A DNA stretch of 6,583 bases from Pyrinomonadaceae bacterium (GTDB lineage: Bacteria; Acidobacteriota; Blastocatellia; Pyrinomonadales; Pyrinomonadaceae), in the NCBI GenBank assembly GCA_026786155.1, contig JAJAYR010000048.1:1-6583 (forward strand). Direction: 5' to 3'. The translations under genes were made by a program, and so were the position numbers. The stretch's first letter is position 1. Each line of letters begins with the position of its first letter. The notes under the pieces are model-generated. The model was not told where the DNA came from and did not search any database. It saw only the letters and a program-made list of their open reading frames with translations. Below are positions 1 through 6,249 of this stretch, in pieces.

Positions 1-200
1 AACATGGACCGTATGAAGAAGCGGTTTTAAACACGCCCATTTTGGAATAATTCGACAAACCGGAAGATTACAAAGGCATTGATTTGCTAAGAACTCTGCG
101 GAGTTTCGACCCGTGTATGCCCTGCACGACCCACATCTACGCGGGCGAGCATAAAGTTATCAGGGAAATCAACACCTGCGCTTGCGGCGTTGACGGATAA
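1..200 (+). pseudogene. [NiFe]-hydrogenase large subunit, 3' end, interrupted by an in-frame TAA
   Basis: This is the C-terminal end of the catalytic subunit of an uptake [NiFe]-hydrogenase, which oxidises H2; the 5' part lies outside the window. Read in the frame of the final TAA (198-200), the sequence gives a stretch ending NTPILE, then TAA at 48-50, then FDKPEDYKGIDLLRTLRSF followed by DPCMPCTTH. DPCxxCxxH (codons 108-134) carries the last two Cys ligands of the NiFe site, and maturation proteases cut just after its His. RSFDPCxPC and the 21-residue tail recall group 1h/5 large subunits (family knowledge, from memory). Frame and apparent homology continue on both sides of the stop, so one substitution (for example GAA to TAA at 48) explains it. 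Without readthrough the product would lack both C-terminal Ni ligands. A sequencing or assembly error is equally possible. Hydrogenase identity is confident; true inactivation is not. Confidence 0.8.
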
Positions 201-228
201 ATTATTCGAGTTAATTTTCTTGTTTTTG

Positions 229-264
229 CCAAGACACAAGTTCGCCAACCGACTTGTGTCTTGG
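229..264 (+). terminator. Perfect 13-bp hairpin after the hydrogenase large subunit
   Basis: CCAAGACACAAGT (229-241) pairs perfectly with ACTTGTGTCTTGG (252-264) around a 10-nt loop. It lies 28 nt after the large-subunit stop and is followed by TATTTTGT, a moderately T-rich tail. It could be an intrinsic terminator, a partial attenuator that lowers expression of the accessory genes, or an mRNA-stabilising 3' stem. The stem is seen directly; its role is inferred. The T tract is interrupted, so complete termination is uncertain. Confidence 0.5.
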
Positions 265-291
265 TATTTTGTCTAGAGTTAAAAATTTATC

Positions 292-792
292 GTGAAAGTT
301 TTAATCGCCGGAGTCGGACATCCTAATTTGAAAGATTTGTCATTCGGACAAGTTTTGCTGCCGCATCTCAAACAGCAAGATTGGGCGAAAGACTTTGACC
401 TTGAAAATTTGAGCTTCGGCGCGATTGCTGTGCTGCAATGGTTTGAGGATTTCCCCGGCAAATACGACCGCGTAATTTTCGTTTCGGCGGCGGAACGCGC
501 GGGGCGCGAAGCCGGAACTTTGGACGTATCCAATTGGGATTTCGCGCCACTCGACGAAGCGGTGGTGCAGGAATGCGTCGCGGAATCGGTCACGGGAATC
601 ATCAGTCTGGATAATTTAATGATGATTTTGCAGTATTTCAAAGCATTGCCGGAAGAAGTCGTCGTGTTAGACCTTGAGCCGGTTGACTCAAACATCGGTT
701 TTGAATGCAGTCCCGAAATCACGGCGCGTTTTGACGAGTTTAGTGAGATCGTCAAAGAGAAAGCGACGGCGAGATTAGAACCGAAAAACTAA
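292..792 (+). CDS. HyaD/HupD-type (peptidase M52) hydrogenase maturation protease-like protein lacking the Ni-binding residues
   Basis: A cytoplasmic protein of 166 aa, the usual size for M52 endopeptidases, which clip the C-terminal peptide of the hydrogenase large subunit once Ni is inserted. The N-terminus MKVLIAGVGHPNLKD matches the family opening (VLGVGNxxxxDE), and the hydrophobic strands VIFVSAA (61-67) and VVVLDLEP (123-130) sit where expected. Aligned by eye to E. coli HybD from memory, however, the three Ni ligands are absent: Glu16 is Leu16, Asp62 is Ser65 and His93 is Gly102. Either it is a non-catalytic paralogue or chaperone, or it uses different residues. The start is GTG with no clear Shine-Dalgarno; it is chosen because the family motif begins there. 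It follows the large subunit by 91 nt and ends 2 nt before the next ATG, which implies co-translation with the Rieske-type gene. Confidence 0.8.
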   Translation: MKVLIAGVGHPNLKDLSFGQVLLPHLKQQDWAKDFDLENLSFGAIAVLQWFEDFPGKYDRVIFVSAAERAGREAGTLDVSNWDFAPLDEAVVQECVAESVTGIISLDNLMMILQYFKALPEEVVVLDLEPVDSNIGFECSPEITARFDEFSEIVKEKATARLEPKN

Positions 793-794
793 AA

Positions 795-1682
795 ATGAGT
801 GAAACGACGACGGAAATTGCAGAAGATGCGACTGCTTTCGACCAACTGAATATTCTGCTCGAATCAATCGAGCAGCACCCGGAAGAGGCGGTTCGCAATC
901 ACGTTCGCGCTCTGGTTTACACCCTGCTCGACCTGCATCACAGCGCGCTCAAGCGCATCGTCGAGATAGTTTCAGTGCAGCCGACGGGCGAAAAAATCTT
1001 GCAGGAATTGAGCGAAGATGAAGTCGTCCAAGCCGTTTTGATGGTTCACGAGCTGATGGCGCAGCCGTTAGAGACGCGCATCGAAAACGCACTCGAAATC
1101 GCCCGCGGGCATCTGAAAATTTACGGCGCGGATGTCGAACTCGTCGAAGTTAAAAACTCGGTTGCCCGATTAAGAATTTTGGGCGGCTCATCAACAGTCA
1201 ACGTTTCGACCACGATTCTAAAAGCCGAAATCGAACACGCGCTGCACGAACACACGCCCGATTTGCTCAACGTCGAATACGAAGACACGATTGCGCCCGT
1301 GCGCCCGCAGAAATTAGTGCAGATTCTTCCGCGCCAGCCTGTTCAAGATAATTCTCTGCCGAAGGAATTTTTTATGCCGATCATCCGCGCCGATCAGGTG
1401 CCGGAAAACGGTTTGCGCGTGGTCGAAACAATCGGCATCAATTTGCTTTTGTGCAATGTGGCGGGAACGATTTACGCCTTTCAAAATGCTTGCGCCGAAG
1501 AAAATTCGCCGCTCGACGAAAGCATTTTAGAGGACGGAGTTTTGACGTGTCCGTGTCACAGGCTTAAATATGACGTGCGGCAAAAAGGACGTTCATTAAA
1601 CAATTCAGATTTGCGGCTTGAAGCATTGCCGTCAAAAGTGGAAAATGATGTTGTCAAAGTCGCTTTGCCGAAGAAGGATTAA
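795..1682 (+). CDS. NifU-like/Rieske fusion protein, HhyE-like hydrogenase-associated iron-sulfur protein
   Basis: 295 aa. An N-terminal helical region (about 15-90, MxExIExHPEE-like and Leu-rich) is followed by a NifU C-terminal-like domain (about 95-165), a Pro-rich linker (about 168-190) and a Rieske-type ferredoxin domain (about 192-291). Proteins of this kind occur in group 1h hydrogenase operons (HhyE in mycobacteria) and are proposed to pass electrons from the hydrogenase to the respiratory chain. The cofactor sites are unusual. Where NifU has CxxC, this protein reads GGSSTVNVSTT (130-140) with no Cys. The Rieske boxes read C233-A-E235 in place of CxH, then C252-P-C-H255, a normal CxxH with an extra Cys254. 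Cluster binding may therefore be altered (Glu or Cys254 as ligand) or lost. It has no signal peptide, so it should be cytoplasmic. It begins 2 nt after the upstream stop. Confidence 0.82.
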   Translation: MSETTTEIAEDATAFDQLNILLESIEQHPEEAVRNHVRALVYTLLDLHHSALKRIVEIVSVQPTGEKILQELSEDEVVQAVLMVHELMAQPLETRIENALEIARGHLKIYGADVELVEVKNSVARLRILGGSSTVNVSTTILKAEIEHALHEHTPDLLNVEYEDTIAPVRPQKLVQILPRQPVQDNSLPKEFFMPIIRADQVPENGLRVVETIGINLLLCNVAGTIYAFQNACAEENSPLDESILEDGVLTCPCHRLKYDVRQKGRSLNNSDLRLEALPSKVENDVVKVALPKKD

Positions 1683-1688
1683 AAAAGA

Positions 1689-2081
1689 ATGGACGAACAA
1701 AATATTGATTTGTTGACGACCGATGAGGTGCCTTCTATTTTCTGGCAAGACGAGATTTTGCAGGTGATGTATTGGATGCGCGGCGAAGGTTTCGGCGAAA
1801 AAATCACGCTCGCGCAACTGAAGAAATTTCTCTCGACATCCGATGAAATTCTTCACGCTAATTTATCGCAGTTGTCGAAAAACGGTCTGGTCAATTTCGA
1901 TATTTCCGATTTTTACGAACTGACCGAAACCGGCGTGAAAGAAGGCGGACGGCGTTTTGCCGACGAGTTTGACGGAATGCTCAAACAAGGTCATTACGAA
2001 TGCGACGACCCGAACTGCGACTGCAACGATCCGAATTCGACCGCCGATTGCCGTCATCTCAACGCAGCCCACGTTCATTAG
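1689..2081 (+). CDS. Winged-helix-like small protein with Cys/His-rich C-terminal tail
   Basis: 130 aa, acidic. Residues 20-95 look like a winged helix: helices around 21-33 and 40-50, a probable recognition helix around 52-65 (SDEILHANLSQLSKNGLV), then a wing ending YELTETGVKEGGRRFADEF, as in PadR/MarR-type folds. The tail (102-130) carries Cys105, Cys110, Cys112 and Cys121 plus His102, His123, His128 and His130, built on a repeated C(D/N)DPN unit. The spacing C-x4-C-x-C-x8-C-x-H suggests a bound metal (Zn, Fe or Ni) or an Fe-S cluster. AAGGA at 1674-1678, 10 nt before the ATG, may serve as ribosome binding site. It lies 6 nt after the Rieske-type gene, so it is very likely in the hydrogenase operon. 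It could be a metal- or redox-responsive regulator, or an accessory factor keeping the fold without DNA binding. The family is not recognised by name. Confidence 0.75.
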   Translation: MDEQNIDLLTTDEVPSIFWQDEILQVMYWMRGEGFGEKITLAQLKKFLSTSDEILHANLSQLSKNGLVNFDISDFYELTETGVKEGGRRFADEFDGMLKQGHYECDDPNCDCNDPNSTADCRHLNAAHVH

Positions 2082-2148
2082 TTTTTCCCAAGCGAGCGGA
2101 GTTTCGGTTGTCGGTATTTTTGTAATAAAATACGCGGGCAGCCAATAT

Positions 2149-3138
2149 ATGAAAAACCTTTTCTCGCGCCTCTTCAACCGATTTCTGCTCAAGCGAATCG
2201 TTCAATCGCTCGTTCTCATCCTGCTGCTAATCGTCATCAATTTTTTCCTGATTCATCTCGCGCCGGGCGATCCGGTTTATTATCTCGCCGGACAAAGCGG
2301 CGACGAGCAGTATTATGAATTGATACGCGCTAAATTCGGCTTAGACCAACCGCTTACAACGCAGCTTTGGGTTTATCTCGCCAGCGTTTTGCGCGGCGAT
2401 TTAGGTTTTTCGTTAAGCTATCAGCAACCTGTTTCCGCCGTTATTTTCGCTCGCGTTCCGGCAACTTTGCTGCTGATTTTAAGCGCGATTTTAATGGCAT
2501 CCGTCGGCGGCATTCTGCTCGGAGTCGAGGCGGCGCGTCGGGAAAATTCTTTTTACGACCGCGCGTTCAATACGTTCGCGCTGCTCGGACACTCGGTTCC
2601 TTCTTTTTCAATCGGACATCTTTTACTGCTGTTTTTCGCGCTTTATCTCGGTTTGTTTCCGGCGCAGGGAATGATTTCGGCAAATCAGAGTTCGACGGGA
2701 ATCGCTTATTTTCTCGATTTACTATATCATCTCGCGCTGCCGAGTTTGACGCTCGCCATCGTGCAACTGGCGCAGATTATGCGGCTGACGCGAGCCGCGA
2801 TGCTCGATGTCCTTAATGAAAATTTTATCTTCACCGCGCGCGCCAAAGGATTAAGCGAACGACGAGTGTTATACGTTCACGCGCTCCGTAACGCTTTGCT
2901 GCCGGTTGTAACCGTCATCGGAAGCGATTTGGGAATGCTGCTGAGCGGAGCGGTTTTGATCGAAACGGTTTTCGCTTATCCCGGTCTCGGCAGGCTGACT
3001 TTGGAAGTTTTAGCCGCCCGCGATTATCCGGTTTTGATGGGACTGTTTCTTTTGATTTCAATCGCGGTCACGGCGATGAATTTTGTCACCGACATTATTT
3101 ATCCGCTGGTTGATCCGCGCATCAAATACCGCCAATGA
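2149..3138 (+). CDS. ABC transporter permease, DppB/OppB type (peptide/opine/nickel importer family)
   Basis: 329 aa inner-membrane protein, near the usual length (about 300-340 aa). The N-terminal membrane segment (about 17-38) ends in HLAPGDPVYYLAG, the classic DppB-type signature. Next come a periplasmic loop (QPLTTQLWVYLASVLRGDLGFSL, 67-89, shown here only in part: LRGDLGFSL at 81-89) and segments around 104-127, 143-170, 197-211, 252-275 and 296-315. The EAA-type cytoplasmic loop that docks on the ATPase is at about 229-252 (TARAKGLSERRVLYVHALRN). The C-terminus YPLVDPRIKY is family-typical. The ATG at 2149 is chosen because the membrane segment follows at once. The frame is open further upstream, but that part overlaps the winged-helix gene and reads as non-coding. 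No strong ribosome binding site is seen. A weak -10-like TAAAAT lies at 2126-2131 without a good -35. The substrate cannot be told. Confidence 0.9.
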   Translation: MKNLFSRLFNRFLLKRIVQSLVLILLLIVINFFLIHLAPGDPVYYLAGQSGDEQYYELIRAKFGLDQPLTTQLWVYLASVLRGDLGFSLSYQQPVSAVIFARVPATLLLILSAILMASVGGILLGVEAARRENSFYDRAFNTFALLGHSVPSFSIGHLLLLFFALYLGLFPAQGMISANQSSTGIAYFLDLLYHLALPSLTLAIVQLAQIMRLTRAAMLDVLNENFIFTARAKGLSERRVLYVHALRNALLPVVTVIGSDLGMLLSGAVLIETVFAYPGLGRLTLEVLAARDYPVLMGLFLLISIAVTAMNFVTDIIYPLVDPRIKYRQ

Positions 3139-4022
3139 CATTTTACGACGACATCAACATTCAAGGTTCATCGCCGTTAGGAAACTTCCGGCGCGTCTTG
3201 AAACATAATAAAGCGGCGATGCTCGGCGCGATTGTGCTGACGGTTTTCCTCGGCGCGGCTGTTTTCGCCGACTTCATCGCGCCCTTTGACCCGCTGCAAA
3301 CTTCGCTTGAAACGCTGCAAACGCCTTCGCCAAAGTTTCTGTTCGGCACCGACGATCTCGGCAGAGATATTTTCAGCGGCGTCATCTACGGGGCGCGAAC
3401 TTCTATCTTCGTCGGCATTTCCGTCGCGCTGTTTGCCGGGCTGATCGGCGTATTCGTCGGTTCGGCGGCGGGTTATGCGGGCGGAGTTTGGGATGATTTG
3501 CTGATGCGCCTGACCGAACTTTTTCTCATTCCGCCGAGGTTTTTTCTGGTCCTGATTATCGCCGCGCTTTTCGGCTCGTCGCTTTTCAATTTGATTTTGA
3601 TTTTAACTTTTACTTACTGGACGACAATGGCGCGGCTCGTGCGGGCGGAAGTGTTGTCGCTCAAAGCGAGACCGTTCGTGGAAGCCGCCAAAGTTGCCGG
3701 CGCTACTGACGCGCGGATTCTGTTTCACGAAATTTTGCCGAACGCGCTGCCATTGATCATTACGCAGATGACGCTGATGGTCGGCGGAGTCATCCTGCTC
3801 GAAGCGGCGCTCGATTTTATCGGTCTCGGCGATGCCAATCACATTAGCTGGGGTTTTATGCTGCACAACGGGCAACATTTTATCCGCGATGCGTGGTGGA
3901 TAATCGTTTTTCCGAGTCTGGCTCTCGCCGCGCTCGTGCTGGCTCTGAACGTCGTCGGCGATGCTCTTAATGTCGCATTGAATCCGAAAGCGCGATCTGC
4001 ATATATTGACAAGGCAGTTTGA
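3135..4022 (+). CDS. ABC transporter permease, DppC/OppC type
   Basis: 295 aa inner-membrane partner of the preceding permease. Its ATG overlaps that gene's TGA (ATGA at 3135-3138), a standard sign of translational coupling and 1:1 production. Family marks are all present: a cytoplasmic N-terminus with FRRVLKHNKAAMLGAI (18-33) leading into the first membrane segment, FAPFDP-like FIAPFDPLQT (47-56), FLFGTDDLGRDIFSGVIYGA (68-87), further segments at about 92-115, 131-147, 150-162, 213-230 and 256-275, and the EAA loop FVEAAKVAGATDARILFHEI (181-200) followed by LPNALP. The C-terminus GDALNVALNPKAR is also typical. No ATPase genes (DppD/DppF) follow; the next gene is on the other strand. The ATPase must be encoded elsewhere or was lost by rearrangement. 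Confidence 0.92.
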   Translation: MTFYDDINIQGSSPLGNFRRVLKHNKAAMLGAIVLTVFLGAAVFADFIAPFDPLQTSLETLQTPSPKFLFGTDDLGRDIFSGVIYGARTSIFVGISVALFAGLIGVFVGSAAGYAGGVWDDLLMRLTELFLIPPRFFLVLIIAALFGSSLFNLILILTFTYWTTMARLVRAEVLSLKARPFVEAAKVAGATDARILFHEILPNALPLIITQMTLMVGGVILLEAALDFIGLGDANHISWGFMLHNGQHFIRDAWWIIVFPSLALAALVLALNVVGDALNVALNPKARSAYIDKAV

Positions 4023-4032
4023 TTAAGTCAAC

Positions 4033-4073
4033 AAATGTAACATTTCAAAAATGAGCGTTTTTGAACAACATTT
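4033..4073. terminator. Imperfect hairpin downstream of the permease operon
   Basis: TTCAAAAA (4044-4051) pairs with TTTTTGAA (4058-4065) around a 6-nt loop. An outer stem, AAATGT (4033-4038) with ACATTT (4068-4073), extends it across small internal loops. It starts 10 nt after the end of the second permease gene, where a terminator is expected, and also lies just beyond the end of the minus-strand gene. The stem is A/T-rich with no long T run, so it is a weak candidate. Confidence 0.4.
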
Positions 4074-4083
4074 GAAGTGCTTA

Positions 4084-4458
4084 TTAACATTTCATTGTTT
4101 TGCTATCGCCTATCATTCCAAACAATTCGCCCATCATCTCTCTGCCCAATAACTGACTCGCCTTTCCCATAATATCGTGATATTGCTGTCCTGCATCGGC
4201 TTCATCTTTGCCACGGGCAGATTCTCTGAATTATACAGTAAATAAATTTTTTCTTACGGTATTAATAATCTCTTTCTGCTCTTCTGACAATTCTACGCTT
4301 TTGGTTTTTCGGTTTATGTTTTCCTGCCAAAGAGCAACTTGCATTTCTTCGCTTTGTTTATTTAACAATTCTATGCGCTCATTACGAGTTTCAAGGTTAT
4401 TGATTTCATCATACTTTTCTACTACTGAATTTGGGTCAATCGTTCTCATAAGCGTCAC
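4084..4458 (-). pseudogene. Small hypothetical gene interrupted by an in-frame TAA
   Basis: Function not recognised. The first part (4458-4231, 75 codons) encodes a highly charged, probably helical or coiled-coil segment (YDEINNLETRNERIELLNKQ; later VELSEEQKEIINTVRKNLF) and stops at TAA 4233-4231. The same frame then stays open for 48 more codons to a TAA at 4086-4084, with protein-like content (ESARGKDEADAGQQYHDIMG, then LLGREMMGELFGMIGDSK). Together they would give one protein of about 124 aa. Starts: GTG at 4458 with GAGG 5 nt upstream, or ATG at 4449. The opposite strand is open too, but its translation is Ser/Phe/Leu/Cys-rich as antisense frames are. The region is far richer in A/T than the permeases and solute-binding protein beside it, which suggests foreign origin. 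The first part may still be made as a short protein. Confidence 0.45.
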
Positions 4459-4472
4459 TCTAGCCTCATAAA

Positions 4473-4506
4473 AATAGTATCAAAAAGGGTCTTTTTTGAT
4501 ACTATT
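4473..4506 (-). terminator. 14-bp perfect palindromic stem between the solute-binding protein gene and the small minus-strand gene
   Basis: AATAGTATCAAAAA (4473-4486) pairs with TTTTTGATACTATT (4493-4506) around the 6-nt loop GGGTCT. On the minus strand it lies 40 nt after the solute-binding protein stop and runs on into TTTAT, so an intrinsic terminator for that gene is the simplest reading. It also sits 15 nt upstream of the GTG of the small gene, so it could instead be an operator or 5' leader structure. A stem whose G/C pairs are so few is a weak terminator. Confidence 0.5.
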
Positions 4507-4545
4507 AAATATACAACAATACAAACTTAAGATATTATCTGAGTT

Positions 4546-6249
4546 TTAACTCCGACGCTTTCTGCGCTTTGCCAAAATAGCGATAACCGCAATTAAAATA
4601 ATCGCTCCGATAATCAGAAAAAAATAAAGCCTGCGCTGACCGAATGTATCGGACAAATTTCCCGCCGGTTTTTTGCCGTCAATCCACCAAGCATTTTGGG
4701 CAAAATAGACGTTTGATTTCGCGCTCCACGCATACATTCCCTGCAAATCGGCGTTATAAGCCGCGCCCGATTGCGGTTCGTAAAGCCATAAATACGGCAC
4801 GTCGCGGGCGAGAATTTCCTGGGCTTCGTAGTAATAAGCGGCGCGTTTTTCTTTATCCAATTCGGAAGCGGCGAGTTCAAAAAGTTCGTCAATGCGCGGA
4901 TTGCGATAGCCCGCGCCGTTGGAAAACGGAATCGCACCGATATTTTGGGAAACAACAGTGCGTTTGACGCCGATGTCGGGGTCGGGTCCGTTCTCGAAAG
5001 AAGAATAGCCGACATCAAAATCTTTTTTGATATAAACCTGGTCAACCGCCGCGTTAAACTCCATCTGCTGCATCTCGAATTCGATACCGATTTGCCGCAT
5101 CTGGTCGCTCAAAACTTCCATCACTTTCGCATAAGTTGCCGGATAGACGGCTTTCAGACGAAACCGCACGCCGTCGGCGCCGCGTTTGTAACCGGCTTCA
5201 TCGAGCATCCGGTCGGCGAGCGCCGAATCTTTTGCATACTTTTCGACATTCGGATTGTAAGCCCATTTGAGCAGACTCGAAATCGGACCGGCGGCGATTT
5301 TTCCCATTCCGAACTGAACTTTGTCAACGATGTAATCTCTGTCAACCGCGTGCGCCATCGCCCGCCGGACGCGCACGTCCGACAGTGGTTTATTGTTGAG
5401 ATTCAGCACGACTGTTTCAACCGTTGCATAGCCTTCGCGTCCTTTGTCGGTGACGATTACGCGGCTCATCTCACGAAGACGCTTCATATCGAGCGGCGGC
5501 GGATTGAGAAAATAATCTGCTTCGCCGTTTTCAAACGCGATGGTCGCCGTCGCCGTGCTTGGCATCACCTTATAGACGATGCGGTCTAGATAAGGCTTGC
5601 CAGTTTTGAAATATTTATCGTTGCGAACCAAGGTGATATGGTCGCCCTTCGCCCATTCCTGAAACTTAAAAGCTCCGCTGCCGACGGGTTTGACGTTGTA
5701 AGGATTGGCGAGCGCGTCGGTATTTTCATAAAGATGTTTCGGCATTACGGGCGCGTTTGTCACATCAATCAATTGCAGAAACGCGGCGTAAGGACGGCTG
5801 AATTCAAAAATCACCGTACGCGCGTCGGGCGTGCGAATTTGTCGCAGTTTGTCGCCGATTGAAGCCCGCGTCCGCGAATGATATTTCAGAAGCATCTCTT
5901 CAAACGTGAATTTCACATCCGCCGACGTGACCGGCACGCCGTCGTGAAATTCGGCGTTTGGCATCAGATAAAAAGTAAAAACGCGCCCGTCTTTGGAAAC
6001 TTCCCATCGCTCGGCAAGGTCGGGAACCGGGTTTAAGTCAAAATCCAGCGCGACCAGCGCGCTGAAAACCGAACCGCAGACGAGATGAACGCCCGCTTGC
6101 GTGGTCACCGCCGGATTGAGTCCGCCCGGATCGGTCGGCACAGTCACAACCACGCTGCCGCCGTATTTCGGATCATTTGCGTAAGCGGCGGAAAATAATA
6201 ATGCCGCAAAAAAAATGGCGGCAACAGAAAAAAGCGATTGTCTTTTCAT
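4546..6249 (-). CDS. ABC transporter substrate-binding protein, family 5 (SBP_bac_5), with C-terminal membrane anchor
   Basis: 567 aa, a little longer than the family's usual 500-540. It has a signal peptide (MKRQ, then a hydrophobic core 7-22, with cleavage expected after AYA at 22-24) and no lipobox Cys. The family signature spans about 76-118: DLAERWEVSKDGRVFTFYL and FHDGVPVTSADVKFTFE. Further typical segments are PVGSGAFKFQEW (193-204) and VRRAMAHAVDRDYIVDKV. These proteins capture oligopeptides, dipeptides, nickel or sugars in the periplasm and hand them to DppB/DppC-type permeases. The C-terminus is unusual: a hydrophobic helix (about 543-560) followed by KRRKRRS, a stop-transfer anchor that would hold the protein on the outer face of the inner membrane. 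It is convergent with the two permease genes, so the pairing is likely but not shown. No Shine-Dalgarno is seen before the ATG. The ligand is unknown. Confidence 0.9.
   Translation of the reverse strand: MKRQSLFSVAAIFFAALLFSAAYANDPKYGGSVVVTVPTDPGGLNPAVTTQAGVHLVCGSVFSALVALDFDLNPVPDLAERWEVSKDGRVFTFYLMPNAEFHDGVPVTSADVKFTFEEMLLKYHSRTRASIGDKLRQIRTPDARTVIFEFSRPYAAFLQLIDVTNAPVMPKHLYENTDALANPYNVKPVGSGAFKFQEWAKGDHITLVRNDKYFKTGKPYLDRIVYKVMPSTATATIAFENGEADYFLNPPPLDMKRLREMSRVIVTDKGREGYATVETVVLNLNNKPLSDVRVRRAMAHAVDRDYIVDKVQFGMGKIAAGPISSLLKWAYNPNVEKYAKDSALADRMLDEAGYKRGADGVRFRLKAVYPATYAKVMEVLSDQMRQIGIEFEMQQMEFNAAVDQVYIKKDFDVGYSSFENGPDPDIGVKRTVVSQNIGAIPFSNGAGYRNPRIDELFELAASELDKEKRAAYYYEAQEILARDVPYLWLYEPQSGAAYNADLQGMYAWSAKSNVYFAQNAWWIDGKKPAGNLSDTFGQRRLYFFLIIGAIILIAVIAILAKRRKRRS

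Noticed and set aside
48..50. Selenocysteine or stop-codon reassignment at the hydrogenase stop
   Set aside because: The codon is TAA, not TGA; known selenocysteine in hydrogenases sits in the Cys ligand motifs; and other genes in the window terminate at TAA.
279..755. 158-codon minus-strand open frame
   Set aside because: Antisense shadow of the M52-like gene; Ser/Lys/Thr-rich with no family features.
1957..2148. Upstream extension of the first permease gene (open frame from 1957)
   Set aside because: It overlaps the winged-helix gene out of frame, reads as Thr/Ile/Arg-rich non-protein sequence, and the permease family begins right before the first membrane segment at 2149.
1863..2192. 109-codon minus-strand open frame
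   Set aside because: Antisense to the winged-helix gene and permease start; composition is not protein-like.
2367..2816. 149-codon plus-strand open frame
   Set aside because: Arg/Phe/Ser-rich out-of-frame shadow inside the first permease gene.
4208..4471. 87-codon plus-strand open frame in the AT-rich spacer
   Set aside because: Ser/Phe/Leu/Cys-rich composition typical of an antisense frame; the minus strand gives charged, helix-like protein with a ribosome binding site.
4945..5589. 214-codon plus-strand open frame
   Set aside because: Lies wholly antisense to the solute-binding protein gene and shows no motif or start signal.
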